A stretch of 64,000 nucleotides of DNA from Candidatus Bathyarchaeota archaeon (GTDB lineage: Archaea; Thermoproteota; Bathyarchaeia; Bathyarchaeales; SOJC01). How positions within the stretch are numbered: the first letter of the stretch is position 1; each line of letters opens with the position of its first letter. Of the stretch, positions 49,910 to 58,970 are shown in pieces. The DNA lies in NCBI GenBank assembly GCA_026014805.1, contig JAOZHR010000025.1, forward strand, positions 1 through 64,000, written 5' to 3'. The notes under the pieces are model-generated. The model did no database searches. It had not been told where the DNA came from and saw only the letters and a list, made by a program, of their open reading frames with translations. Both the position numbers and the translations under genes were made by a program.

Positions 49910-50917
49910 TTGACTTCCAAAAAAGCCCTCGCAGTTTGGATACTTATTATATTCGCTTTCTTAGCCATCTTAGGCACATTGCATGGGTGGATCTTGTGGC
50001 AGGTTGAAGGCGTCAATGTTGTCGCATTTTCTTCATTCTCATTAGAGGTCACTACCTACTTCATCGCAACCCTAACAACCACTTTCTTTTTCATCGGAGC
50101 AGTGTGCTACGTAGTTTTTCGCGGCGAATCGATGGAGTTGCCATTATACCAACTAAGCAAGGATTTTGAGGAACAACTTGATGTGAAATGTGAGGAAATC
50201 AAAACTTCAACCGAGGAGGCTCTAGCAAAGCTTGGGCTGAGAGAATTCCAATTGAAAGAGAGTATGAAAGTCCTGCAGAAGAAGTTTGGAGAATTGGACA
50301 ATAAACTGAAAGAAAGCATGGAAACCCACGAAAAAATCCTCAAAGCAACGCAAAAGAAACTCCTGAAAATGGAACATAAAATAAGCAAAATTCAAACTGC
50401 CCAAAAAGAGTTGCCAAAGTTAAGGAAGAAGTTACAAGCCATAGAGATTGTAGAAAAAAACTTGAAAAGCATAAAAGAGATTATAGCGAAATTTGATTCT
50501 ATTCCTGAGCCTTATATAACTAGCACTAACGAAATTCGTGTACTCGAAGGAAAGATATTGAAACCAGGTACAGTTCGACAGCTAAAGCTGAATGGCATAA
50601 AAAAAATCGAAGACTTACTATTGAAGAGCCCTCTCGAAATAGCGCTGACAAAAACTATGACTGAGGGTGAAGCAAAAAGCTTGCAAAGTATAATGCAATT
50701 GTTAATGATCCCAGGAGTTCATCATGAAGATGCGGTGCTTCTCTTAAAAAGTGGAGTAAATTCTAAGCAAGAACTGGCGCTTCAGGATACTTTTAGTCTT
50801 GGCGCCAGAGTAGCAAAGACTGTTGAGCTTTACGTGAAAGAGGGAAAAATCAAAGAAGACGAAAAACCCACTTTGGAAGAAATCGCTTCATGGATCAGAT
50901 TGGCAAAAACGCAATGA
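49910..50917 (+). CDS. Membrane coiled-coil protein with a C-terminal helix-hairpin-helix-like domain
   Basis: A 335-residue protein starting at a TTG at 49910. Two membrane helices (about 7-29 and 43-67) are followed by a long coiled coil (about 80-200, Glu/Lys-rich with heptads) and a C-terminal domain with repeats like VRQLKLNGIKKIEDLLLKSPLEIA and LLMIPGVHHEDAVLLLKSGVNSKQELA. These match the helix-hairpin-helix modules of DUF4332-type proteins. Membrane tethering of DNA is a possible role, but no proof is in the sequence. Confidence 0.65.
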   Translation: MTSKKALAVWILIIFAFLAILGTLHGWILWQVEGVNVVAFSSFSLEVTTYFIATLTTTFFFIGAVCYVVFRGESMELPLYQLSKDFEEQLDVKCEEIKTSTEEALAKLGLREFQLKESMKVLQKKFGELDNKLKESMETHEKILKATQKKLLKMEHKISKIQTAQKELPKLRKKLQAIEIVEKNLKSIKEIIAKFDSIPEPYITSTNEIRVLEGKILKPGTVRQLKLNGIKKIEDLLLKSPLEIALTKTMTEGEAKSLQSIMQLLMIPGVHHEDAVLLLKSGVNSKQELALQDTFSLGARVAKTVELYVKEGKIKEDEKPTLEEIASWIRLAKTQ

Positions 50918-50926
50918 TTCATGATG

Positions 50927-51657
50927 CTAAATCTTTCTCGCCTCTATGACAACTTGGCTCACTATTCTCTTTGATTTACTGTAATCTCCATAAACGTTCT
51001 CTACTTTAAACCATGCTTCTTCGAGCAGAAGCAACATGTCCCGTTTGCTTATCATTGCTATGATAGAAGCGTCGCAGACACGTTTGGTCATTTCACCATT
51101 CTTGTAGACCTCAAAAAATAGCAAGACTTCGAGAAGTTGTTCTTGCCAGTTTGGCTGGTAGGAGATGAAACGCATTACTGTTGTGTCGTTGTATTTTGCT
51201 TTGCCGATGAATCTTAAATTATTGCTATAGGTTGCTGACGGCAAGATCAGGTTGAAGGCCAAAAAGCCATTTCTTGACAGGTGTTTGTTTATTGCTTTTA
51301 AGCAAGCAATTTGGCTTTCTTGTTTGGCACAATGCTGGATGGTTGATGAGGAAATATATGCTAGAGGGAACGTTTTATTTAAGTTAAAGTTTTTCATGTC
51401 TGCTTCAAAGAGTTTAATCGTTTTCGCACCGCCTCTGTCTCTTTTTTCAGCTTATTTCTTGCTACTTTCAGCATGTGGAGCGAATTATCGATGCCCCAAA
51501 CTTCTACACGTGCTCTTGCTAATTCTAAGGCTACTCTGGCTGTGCCTACACCTACTTCTAAAGCGTTTCCATACTGCAGTCCTAACTCTTTGTAGTAGGG
51601 AACATCGTTTTCGCTGGCAAAGAGGCCGTAAAAGCGTGGGGAGGCTTTGTAAGCCAT
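50927..51657 (-). pseudogene. Class I methyltransferase split by a frameshift
   Basis: The first part (51657 to 51394, 87 residues) has MAYKASPRFYGLFASENDV and SAM motif I in NALEVGVGTARVALELARARVEVWGIDNSLHMLKVAR. The second (51397 to 50927, 156 residues) continues with MKNFNLNKTFPLAYISSSTIQHC and a C-terminal half. Reading in the second frame upstream of its ATG gives GAKTIKLFEADMKNF, an ordinary motif II, so a one-base deletion near 51427 explains the split. It could be a decayed gene, a sequencing error or a coupled pair (ATGA overlap). Confidence 0.7.
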
Positions 51658-51668
51658 TAGTCTTATCC

Positions 51669-52151
51669 TCAGTGACTGTTTATTTTGTGTTCTCGTTCGC
51701 TGACCCAGTAGGATTTTGTTCTTCCTTCTTTGTTGATTACGTATTCTTTTTTGAAGATGGGGGCCTCTTTTTTGTACCGTTCCACCGCTTCCCGCAAGAT
51801 GGGAAATACTTTATTTCTGTGTGCTCCTGCGACTAGGACATAGACGAGTTCTTCGCTGACTTCAAAGTTGCCGAGTAGGTGATGGATTTGAACGTCGATT
51901 ATTCCTTCTTTTTTGTTTAGGTCGTTGCAGATGTTTTCTAGGACCTCGTTGGCTTTTTCTTTGTATGCTTCTAGTTCAAGAGTTTTGACTTTTTCTTTGT
52001 TTTTGGTTTCGCCTCTGACAACGCCGATGAATAGTGCGATGGCGCCTGCTTTGTGGAAGTTTTTGTTTGCTTTTGCGGTTTGAATGATGTTTGTGAGTTT
52101 TATGGTTCCCTTTTTGTGAACTCCTGTTTTTCTTGTCAAGGGTTTCATCAT
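51669..52151 (-). CDS. moaE: Molybdopterin synthase catalytic subunit
   Basis: A 160-residue MoaE. The family motifs are present: KAGAIALFIGVVRGETK, LELEAYKEKANEVLENI, IHHLLGNFEVSEELVYVLVAGAHRNKVFPILREAVERYKKEAPIFKKEY. The KKE(Y) Lys near 135 acts on MoaD thiocarboxylate to put the dithiolene sulfurs on precursor Z. A 30-residue basic N-terminal part precedes the domain. No moaD or moaA gene is near. Confidence 0.9.
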   Translation of the reverse strand: MMKPLTRKTGVHKKGTIKLTNIIQTAKANKNFHKAGAIALFIGVVRGETKNKEKVKTLELEAYKEKANEVLENICNDLNKKEGIIDVQIHHLLGNFEVSEELVYVLVAGAHRNKVFPILREAVERYKKEAPIFKKEYVINKEGRTKSYWVSEREHKINSH

Positions 52152-52228
52152 GCTTGTTCACTGTGTTTTGGTTCTTGTAAAGTTTTGTGGAGTTGGTGTG
52201 TGTTTGAGGAACGGGTTATCATGAATTC

Positions 52229-52236
52229 ATATACTT
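52229..52236 (+). promoter_or_regulatory. TATA-like box for the pilus operon
   Basis: atatactt centred about 26 bases upstream of the ATG at 52258 puts the likely transcript start on the start codon itself, so the operon is probably leaderless. This also argues for 52258 rather than the in-frame TTG at 52246. Confidence 0.45.
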
Positions 52237-52257
52237 TATTAAGACTTGCTACACTAT

Positions 52258-53847
52258 ATGGTCAGTATTCGAATAAAACCAAGAACCCTCCTTCAAGCAG
52301 AACACATGCTGAAAAACAAAGGTGAAAAAACAGTGGAAAAAACACAACAAAAAATCAGAAAAAAACAGCTTTCGGTATTCAGACAGGTCTACTCCGTTCA
52401 AGAGCCATATGCATACGCCGCCATAGTAAAAGATCCCAAAACCCATAAAATCAGCTATAAAGTAATCGAACCAACACTGCTTGAAGAAGAAGCTGAAATG
52501 CTTAAGGAAATAAAAGGCATTTTGATGGAAGAAATCGATGTAAACTTAAAAGAAATTGACACAAGAGAAAAAGCTTCAGAATATCTGAAACAAAAAATCC
52601 AAGAAGTCATCAAGAATTATCGCCTAAAAATTGCTGAAGAGGCTATAGACAAACTAATGTACTACATTGTACGCGACTTTGTTTGTTATGGAAAAATTGA
52701 CCCTTTAATGAAAGACCGCATGGTTGAAGATATTTCTGCAGACGGCGTCAATATTCCGATCTATGTTTGGCATCGCGAATACGAATCTCTACCCACCAAC
52801 ATAATTTTCGAAGATGAAAGCGAGTTAAACTCTTTCATTGTGAGATTAGCGTACCTTTCCGGCAAAAGCATCTCCATGGCATCTCCCATGCTAGACGCGT
52901 CTCTTCCAGACGGAAGTCGCATTCAACTAACATATGGAAACGAAATCACCAGACGTGGCTCAACATTTACAATACGACGCTTCCGTGTCGACCCCCTCAC
53001 GATTTCGGACCTAATAGGCTTCAACACGTTATCGTCTGGAATGGCTGCCTATTTTTGGTATGCGATAGAAAATAGGGCATCTGTTCTGGTAGCGGGAGGG
53101 GTGGCTTCCGGCAAAACAACTGTTCTTAACTGCCTATCTATGTTTATTAAGCCAGAGTTAAAAATTGTAAGTGTAGAAGACACTGCTGAACTTAACTTAC
53201 CTCATGAAAATTGGATACCCTCTATTGTACGAGCGAGTTTTGGATGTGGAGAGGAAGGCCCAGGTGCCATAACATTATTTGATCTTCTAAAAGCGGCAGT
53301 ACGTCAGCGTCCCGACTTCATAATCGTAGGTGAAGTGAGAGGTGCAGAAGCATATACATTGTTCCAAGCTATGGCGACAGGTCATCTGGGTATGAGCACA
53401 ATCCACGCTGAGTCGGTGGACTCAGTTGTGCACAGGCTGGAATCTGAGCCCATGAACATACCGAGGTCTCTACTGGCTATGATTGACGTTGTGACAATCC
53501 AGGTAAGGACAGAAATTGATGATAAGCCTGCAAGGCGAACCTCAGCTGTGACCGAGGTTGTTGCTCTTGATCCTGGGACAAAAGAACTGCTTACGAATGA
53601 CGTGTTCAAGTGGGACATTAGGAGTGACTCCTTCAAATACACAGGGCGAAGTCATATTTTGGAAAGAAACATGGAAAAAACAGGAATTAGTGTAGAAGAG
53701 ATTCGTGGAGAACTGGAAAGAAGAAAAGCTGTTCTGGAGTGGATGGTTCGAAAAAACATACGAAAATACACCGAAGTCGCCAACGTTATCCGAGAATACT
53801 ACGCAAACCCTGATCGAATGTATAGAAAGGCAAGGATGGGCAGCTAA
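52258..53847 (+). CDS. Type II/IV secretion-type ATPase of a TadA/GspE2-like pilus
   Basis: A 529-residue cytoplasmic ATPase. The N domain (about 30-170, ending VEDISADGVNIPIYVWHREY) precedes the RecA-like core with Walker A AGGVASGKTTVLN, the Asp box VSVEDTAEL, Walker B IIVGEVRGAEAYTLFQAMATGH and the His box GMSTIHAES. It drives pilin assembly or retraction. The length and NDISADG layout resemble FlaI and archaeal TadA proteins. It is the first gene in an operon with two platform proteins and two pilins. Confidence 0.9.
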   Translation: MVSIRIKPRTLLQAEHMLKNKGEKTVEKTQQKIRKKQLSVFRQVYSVQEPYAYAAIVKDPKTHKISYKVIEPTLLEEEAEMLKEIKGILMEEIDVNLKEIDTREKASEYLKQKIQEVIKNYRLKIAEEAIDKLMYYIVRDFVCYGKIDPLMKDRMVEDISADGVNIPIYVWHREYESLPTNIIFEDESELNSFIVRLAYLSGKSISMASPMLDASLPDGSRIQLTYGNEITRRGSTFTIRRFRVDPLTISDLIGFNTLSSGMAAYFWYAIENRASVLVAGGVASGKTTVLNCLSMFIKPELKIVSVEDTAELNLPHENWIPSIVRASFGCGEEGPGAITLFDLLKAAVRQRPDFIIVGEVRGAEAYTLFQAMATGHLGMSTIHAESVDSVVHRLESEPMNIPRSLLAMIDVVTIQVRTEIDDKPARRTSAVTEVVALDPGTKELLTNDVFKWDIRSDSFKYTGRSHILERNMEKTGISVEEIRGELERRKAVLEWMVRKNIRKYTEVANVIREYYANPDRMYRKARMGS

Positions 53848-54851
53848 TGAGCTTTACTCGTCTTAAGAAGTCAGTAAACCAGATACGCCAACGCATTATG
53901 GACAAAATTCGCTTAAAAATTTCTTCGCCCCTAAGTCACTTTGGCCAATCAACGGAGAATATAGAGCAAACAAAGTGGAAGCCTGAACTTTTCGCTTACC
54001 ATCTTTTGGGAGAAAGAACAAATCGTTTTTTACCTTTATTCAGAGACATGGTTATTGGTCTGCATAGATCTGGCATGAAGATAAGTTTTAAGCCCTACGT
54101 CAGCCTTACTCTTCTAACTAGCCTAGTAGTTACTGTTTTCACAATGTTTTTTGTTCCTTCAACATTGCATCTTATCCTACAGATAGAGTTCTTTCCATCC
54201 CTTCTTTTTGGCGTAGGTGGTGGTTTGCTTGCGGGCGCTATAACTATCATTTGCTTTTACATTTATCCTGTTTACCGAGCCGACAATATTAAACGAAACT
54301 TAGATGATAGCATGTCTTTTGCAACGGGTTATTTGGCAATTCTAGCAGGTGCAGGCATACCGCCTGCCAAAATGTTTCGCGCTCTCTCAAATATTCCTCA
54401 GAGATTGGCTGTCGTTGATGAGTCAAGAATCATCGTTCGAGATGTGGAACTTTTTGGTGCAGACATAATCACTGCTTTAGAGAATGCGTCAAGACGCACA
54501 CCTTCTGAGAGATTTAGAGAATTACTTGAAGGCTTCATAGCAACAATATACTCTGGCGGCAATTTAATGTCTTATTTGTTGGACAGATCGCGACAAAACA
54601 TGAAGCTTAAAAATATTACCTTGCGAAAGTTTTCAGATACTCTTGGAGTGCTTTCGGAATTCTATGTAACATTACTAGTAGCAGGACCGCTTATTTTCGT
54701 TGTGATGCTATCGGTTATGGCTATGCTTGGAGGCGCCGGGTTCGGAATAATGAATCCAACCTTGCTGTTGATGCTTTTAACATACATTGTCCTACCTGTT
54801 GGCTCAGTCATCTTCATAATAATCTTGGATGCTCTTACGCCACGGTGGTGA
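53847..54851 (+). CDS. TadC/FlaJ-type pilus platform protein (first)
   Basis: A 334-residue membrane protein. A soluble N-terminal part precedes two helices (about 87-107 and 112-140), then a cytoplasmic T2SSF domain with GYLAILAGAGIPPAKMFRALSN and ERFRELLEGFIATIYSGGNLMSYLLDRS, and two C-terminal helices. Its start codon shares a base with the ATPase stop. The pair of T2SSF proteins forms the inner-membrane platform of archaeal pili. Confidence 0.85.
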   Translation: MSFTRLKKSVNQIRQRIMDKIRLKISSPLSHFGQSTENIEQTKWKPELFAYHLLGERTNRFLPLFRDMVIGLHRSGMKISFKPYVSLTLLTSLVVTVFTMFFVPSTLHLILQIEFFPSLLFGVGGGLLAGAITIICFYIYPVYRADNIKRNLDDSMSFATGYLAILAGAGIPPAKMFRALSNIPQRLAVVDESRIIVRDVELFGADIITALENASRRTPSERFRELLEGFIATIYSGGNLMSYLLDRSRQNMKLKNITLRKFSDTLGVLSEFYVTLLVAGPLIFVVMLSVMAMLGGAGFGIMNPTLLLMLLTYIVLPVGSVIFIIILDALTPRW

Positions 54852-55672
54852 AAGTGCTAAAAGTTGAAACACGGGAAAAGAAAATCGCTTGGGCAGTCTC
54901 TATCGGTTTAGGTCTCGTTATAGTAGCGACAGCAGTCATAACATTAGCGGGAAAACCCCTTTTTGACGAGTATCTTTTTTTCGCTACAGTAGTTGCTGTA
55001 TTTCCTACTGCAGTGCTAAATTATTTAGAATACCGCTGGCAAAAATCAATAGACGAACACTTGCCCGACTTGTTTAGAAGCATTGTTCAGGCTCAACAGA
55101 CAGGTATGCCTTTACCTCAAGCCTTGGAAGAAGCCTCAAAACGAAATTATGGTCCCCTAACTGCGGAGTTAAGGAAAATGGTGAATCAGATGTCTTGGGG
55201 TTTATCTTTTGAAGAGGCATTTCAAGAGTTTGGTAAGCGTGTTGACACTGCTCTAGTGCAGAGGACTGTACCTTTGATTATTGAGGCTAGCCGATCTGGA
55301 GGGCGCGTGGAGAAGGTCTTTGCTCCGATGGAAAGCTTTATTCAATCCACTCTTAACATGGAGAAGGAGCGAAAGGCTCAAACAAGACCTTACATCGCAA
55401 TAATTTATGTTGCATTTTTTGTCTTCGTTTTTACTATAGTATTGCTTTTCAAAACGTTCTTCGTAAAAATGGGCGGTTCACCAATCATCGGTTTTTCCGC
55501 ATTAACTTCTGAAGAAGCGTGGCGCATTTTCTTCCACATGAGCCTTATGCAAGCGTTTTTCGGCGGATTAGTTGCTGGAAAAATGGGTGAAGGAACCGTA
55601 AGCGCTGGGTTGAAACATAGTGTAATTCTCATGGCAACTGGATATGCTACTTTGAAACTGTTTACTTGGTGA
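54845..55672 (+). CDS. TadC/FlaJ-type pilus platform protein (second)
   Basis: A 275-residue membrane protein beginning at a GTG that overlaps the previous gene. Two N-terminal helices, a T2SSF domain (LPDLFRSIVQAQQTGMPLPQALEEASKRNYGPLTAELRKMVNQMSWGLSFEEAF and VPLIIEASRSGGRVEKVFAPMESFI) and two or three C-terminal helices are visible. It is half of the platform with the preceding gene, as in TadB/TadC pairs. Confidence 0.85.
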   Translation: MVKVLKVETREKKIAWAVSIGLGLVIVATAVITLAGKPLFDEYLFFATVVAVFPTAVLNYLEYRWQKSIDEHLPDLFRSIVQAQQTGMPLPQALEEASKRNYGPLTAELRKMVNQMSWGLSFEEAFQEFGKRVDTALVQRTVPLIIEASRSGGRVEKVFAPMESFIQSTLNMEKERKAQTRPYIAIIYVAFFVFVFTIVLLFKTFFVKMGGSPIIGFSALTSEEAWRIFFHMSLMQAFFGGLVAGKMGEGTVSAGLKHSVILMATGYATLKLFTW

Positions 55673-55677
55673 TTGTG

Positions 55678-56079
55678 ATGAGGCGATTTTTAAGGAATAA
55701 GCGTGGAGTTACGCCTGTTCTAAGTAATGTTCTACTTACTGTTGTGGCTGTGGCGGCCATGTCTTTGGCGGCTTCAGCTACCTATGTGATAACCGACAAC
55801 ATGCATCAAATTATGGGAGAACGCGTTGTCGCAGAGGATGTATGGTTTACACCTGATGGAATTTCGATTTATCTCCGTAATATAGGAAAAGTGGCGATTG
55901 AAGTGTCATCGGTGTATGTGGACTTCACAAGCCAATCCTTTACACCGCTCACGCTGGAAGTTGGGGATCATGGATGGCTAAATGTTACTTTCAGTTGGGA
56001 TGCTGGTGGCGTGCAGCATATAAACGTAGTGACTAGTAGAGGAACGAAAATTGTCGACTATTATAAGGCACCTTCATAG
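55678..56079 (+). CDS. Archaeal type IV pilin-like protein
   Basis: A 133-residue protein starting at the ATG at 55678. RFLRNKRGVTPVLSNVLLTVVAVAAMSLAAS is a class III signal: basic segment, Gly, then a hydrophobic helix, cut by the prepilin peptidase after KRG. The outer domain is beta-rich (VWFTPDGISIYLRNIGKVAIEVSSVYVDF). It is likely the main pilin. The gene overlaps neighbours on both sides. Confidence 0.85.
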   Translation: MRRFLRNKRGVTPVLSNVLLTVVAVAAMSLAASATYVITDNMHQIMGERVVAEDVWFTPDGISIYLRNIGKVAIEVSSVYVDFTSQSFTPLTLEVGDHGWLNVTFSWDAGGVQHINVVTSRGTKIVDYYKAPS

Positions 56080-57415
56080 GTTTAGACGCAATAAGCGTGG
56101 CATTAGCAACATCATAGTTATAGTGCTAAGCCTTGTCATTCTAGTGATAGTGGCCTCTAACGTCATCTTGTGGAGTTATCAGATGAACCAGCTTGACTGG
56201 GAAAAAATGCAAGAGAAGCTCAAAATCACAGATGTTGCGAGAATAAACAGCTCAGTATGGTTCACAACGCAAAGCGAATATACAGTAAGCATTGGCAGCC
56301 ACATCAATAGCACTTACCAAGATACAACTGCTGTTGACAATTCATACGAAACTTTTCAAGAAGAAAACCAGACAACAATCCACCCAAATGCTGCTGGACA
56401 TTATGCAGAATGGGGCACAGAAGTTCCTACAGAAACGGCACATTGGAACTGCTGCAACGAAGACCCTCCTGACGACGACAATTCCTATGTCCAAACAACG
56501 ACTCAAAGTTGGCGAAGAGAAGTGTACAGCTTGAAGGACATCGCAGGCTCTGGAAACATCAATTGGGTCAGAGTGTACATAAGAGCAAAACACAACAATG
56601 TCCTAGGACCTGCATCTTACATCAGAACACTAATCAGAACGCATGACACAGATCATACGTCTGAAAACATAGCTCTGACGACATCTTACCAGAATTTGAA
56701 CACACAGTACGATACAAACCCTCTTTCGGGGGCACCATGGACTTGGGATGAAGTTAATTCTTTGCAAGCAGGAGCCTTTGCCAGAAGTTTCGAAGACAGA
56801 TTCGTCAGGCTAACAAAGGTTTGGGTAGTTGTCAACCATGGTGCAATTGTTGACATAAATGGAATTTTCACGATGGATATCTCTACGTACTCCTTAACAG
56901 AGGTGAAAGGTGTAGAAGTTAGGTTAAGGTATAGAGCAAGTGATGCTGGGCAAAGGTGGTATCTAAAGGCATATAACTGGACCTCTGGAAAATACAGCGA
57001 CAATGGATTCAACTCTACTGCAGGACATCTATCTACGACAGCATGGGACTATTACACCGTAGACCTTACTGACGAATGGCTGGGTTATATACGCGAAGAT
57101 GGCATAATGAACATCAAATTCCACGACGAAGGCGCTGACATTAATCAAACAACTATCGATATAGACTTTCTAGCTGTTAGAGTGCTTATTGAAGGAACGT
57201 GTTTTTCCTTCAAGAGCGAAGGAGCTTTGACCTGTCACATAATCTCATTATGGATTGTTAACTCCACAATTCACACAAGATATGTGACAGAAATTTATAT
57301 CAATGCAGGAGAATCAATAAACTACATCCGCACAGATATTTCATTGCCAGATGATTCCTATTTCGTAAAAGTCACAACTGAGCGGGGAAATATCGCTGTT
57401 TACTCACCAAGCTAA
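56051..57415 (+). CDS. Long pilin-like surface protein (454 residues)
   Basis: The class III signal FRRNKRGISNIIVIVLSLVILVIVAS at about 11-36 is followed by an outer part of about 415 residues, three times longer than the pilin before it. It contains a jelly-roll-like stretch (WVRVYIRAKHNNVLGPASYIRTLIRTHDTDH) and two Asn/Thr-rich regions with many glycosylation sites. NCCNEDPPDD holds adjacent Cys residues. It may be a minor pilin or tip adhesin (inference). The start is a TTG within the end of the previous gene, 29 bases before its stop. It shares four bases of stop codons with the convergent gene at 57412. Confidence 0.8.
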   Translation: MSTIIRHLHRFRRNKRGISNIIVIVLSLVILVIVASNVILWSYQMNQLDWEKMQEKLKITDVARINSSVWFTTQSEYTVSIGSHINSTYQDTTAVDNSYETFQEENQTTIHPNAAGHYAEWGTEVPTETAHWNCCNEDPPDDDNSYVQTTTQSWRREVYSLKDIAGSGNINWVRVYIRAKHNNVLGPASYIRTLIRTHDTDHTSENIALTTSYQNLNTQYDTNPLSGAPWTWDEVNSLQAGAFARSFEDRFVRLTKVWVVVNHGAIVDINGIFTMDISTYSLTEVKGVEVRLRYRASDAGQRWYLKAYNWTSGKYSDNGFNSTAGHLSTTAWDYYTVDLTDEWLGYIREDGIMNIKFHDEGADINQTTIDIDFLAVRVLIEGTCFSFKSEGALTCHIISLWIVNSTIHTRYVTEIYINAGESINYIRTDISLPDDSYFVKVTTERGNIAVYSPS

Positions 57416-58407
57416 GAATTATTTTTTAGCTTATTGCATTTGCTTTCCAAAGCTTTTATTGCTTCTTTCGGGCTTTTCGCCTCAATCAAGGTGATGTTGT
57501 AGAGTTTTGCCATTTTCTTCCCGTTTTCAGTTGTCTTAGGAATTGCAATTAAGCATGCGTGGTCAGGGGTAACGTCATAGATTTTGGCAAACATGGCGAT
57601 TACTGGCTGCTCAGAGATAACATCCTCAGACGAAGTGGCAAGGTCTATGACTGTCATGTTTTTCGCAACATCTTGCCTAAAAGCCGTAATATCAAACATG
57701 TGACTTGCACCGGACTTTCCTCTCAAAAACCCAGGCGTTTCCACCTTGAAACCATGACTTTCCAAGAATTCTCTTATAGGTGCGACTAGAATCCATCCAA
57801 GTGAAGCCTCTTTTTTTGATTCGTCGCTTAATTTGTATGAGTAAACGTTTTCGTAGACAGCATCTTCAAAAGTAAAATTTTTGTGGCAGTCTCGGCAGAA
57901 ATGAGATGGAACGGCAATGTCAAAGCTCTTTTTGCAGTCATTGCATGTGCACCACATTCCAGCTTTTCTGTAATCAACATCTGGCTTAACCAGTTCTTTG
58001 CTGCATCTTGGGCAAACAAGCTTGTCTCCCCTTTTGAAGGGCTCTTCTGTGTCAATATACCCACATTGCAGATGTTCTATCAAGGCGCTCTTTCTAATGT
58101 TGAACGATTTGCAATGGGGACAATTATAATGTATTGAGACTTTTGGCGAGCTGCAATAGGGGCAAAACAGGATTTTATCATACAGTTCTCTCTTTAGAAT
58201 TCCAAATTTGCTTAATTCGGCCAAAAAGTCTTCAACTTTCGCAGAGTCTCCTAAAATTGCTTCAATAAGAGGATACTTGTAACCGCGATTTGGATCAAAA
58301 ACAGGGCCTAATTTTGCAATTTCTCCGCTTAGAAACTTGCTCAGAAACACTTGAACCAAATGATCTTTATAGAGATTCATCCTCTCTACTTTGGAAGCTT
58401 TTGACAT
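57412..58407 (-). CDS. TackOD1-like multi-zinc-ribbon protein with a nuclease-like C-terminal domain
   Basis: A 331-residue protein. After a helical start (about 1-75) come several zinc ribbons: FCPYCSS, NCPHCKS, LVCPRCSKEL, CTCNDC and HFCRDC. The HLQCGYIDTEEPF segment and the order of Cys pairs match the TackOD1 output domain of TACK archaea. The last 130 residues (FLESHGFKVETPGFLRGKSGASHMFDITAFRQD...MTVIDLA) look like a restriction-endonuclease-like fold with a possible D-I-D core. The role is unknown; signal-output or DNA-processing functions are options. Confidence 0.72.
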   Translation of the reverse strand: MSKASKVERMNLYKDHLVQVFLSKFLSGEIAKLGPVFDPNRGYKYPLIEAILGDSAKVEDFLAELSKFGILKRELYDKILFCPYCSSPKVSIHYNCPHCKSFNIRKSALIEHLQCGYIDTEEPFKRGDKLVCPRCSKELVKPDVDYRKAGMWCTCNDCKKSFDIAVPSHFCRDCHKNFTFEDAVYENVYSYKLSDESKKEASLGWILVAPIREFLESHGFKVETPGFLRGKSGASHMFDITAFRQDVAKNMTVIDLATSSEDVISEQPVIAMFAKIYDVTPDHACLIAIPKTTENGKKMAKLYNITLIEAKSPKEAIKALESKCNKLKNNS

Positions 58408-58534
58408 TGTCCCTTACCTGACTTTTCCTGTCATCACGCCATTTGCTGATAGTTTAGGATTGCTTAACTTCGCTCTTAAACATTTCCAGCATTCGGTTTT
58501 GCTTTTTTGGAGAATAGATGTGTCAACGCGAAAA

Positions 58535-58543
58535 CTTTTAAAA
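58535..58543 (+). promoter_or_regulatory. TATA-like box before the small zinc-ribbon gene
   Basis: cttttaaaa centred about 24 bases upstream of the ATG at 58563, a leaderless arrangement. Confidence 0.4.
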
Positions 58544-58562
58544 CAGCATAAGGCTTTTTCAT

Positions 58563-58754
58563 ATGCGCTTCGTAAAGGAGAAAAAACGGTTGTCCAAAGT
58601 CAAACAGTTAGTTCGTTGTCCAAAATGCGGTTTCACCTTTGACATTAGTTATGGAAGAGCTTTTGCATGTTCAGGATGCCCGTCTGTTGTTCAATGTAGC
58701 AGTGCAAAGTGTCCAAAGTGCAAGCACGAATTTCCATTACCCAAAAGCGTCTAA
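58563..58754 (+). CDS. Small zinc-ribbon protein
   Basis: A 63-residue protein with six Cys: VRCPKCGFTFDISYGRAFACSGCPSVVQCSSAKCPKCKHEFP. CPKCGF and CPKCKHEF are zinc-binding pairs, with a third CSGC pair between. A basic start (KEKKRLSKVK) could bind nucleic acid. It is a conserved type of archaeal small protein; exact role unknown. The gene stands apart between divergent units and has its own promoter. Confidence 0.75.
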   Translation: MRFVKEKKRLSKVKQLVRCPKCGFTFDISYGRAFACSGCPSVVQCSSAKCPKCKHEFPLPKSV

Positions 58755-58970
58755 CTTGAAAGCTAGTTCTTGGCAAAGTGGGCACCGGAATAGTTGATTT
58801 ATGTCGTATGAAAACTTGTCGATTTAAGATTTCAGAATTCGCAATTCATCTTTCTCTTCTTCATGCCAATATGTTCAAATCAACTAGTCAGAAAATTATT
58901 GTGAGAAGGATTACTCTTTTAAAGAATTAAATAATTAGAGTATGACTCTTTTAAAAGTGAAGGAATCTGC

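Noticed and set aside
51252-51836. 194-codon plus-strand frame
   Set aside because: Antisense to the split methyltransferase and moaE, with Phe/Leu/Cys-rich sequence and no domain.
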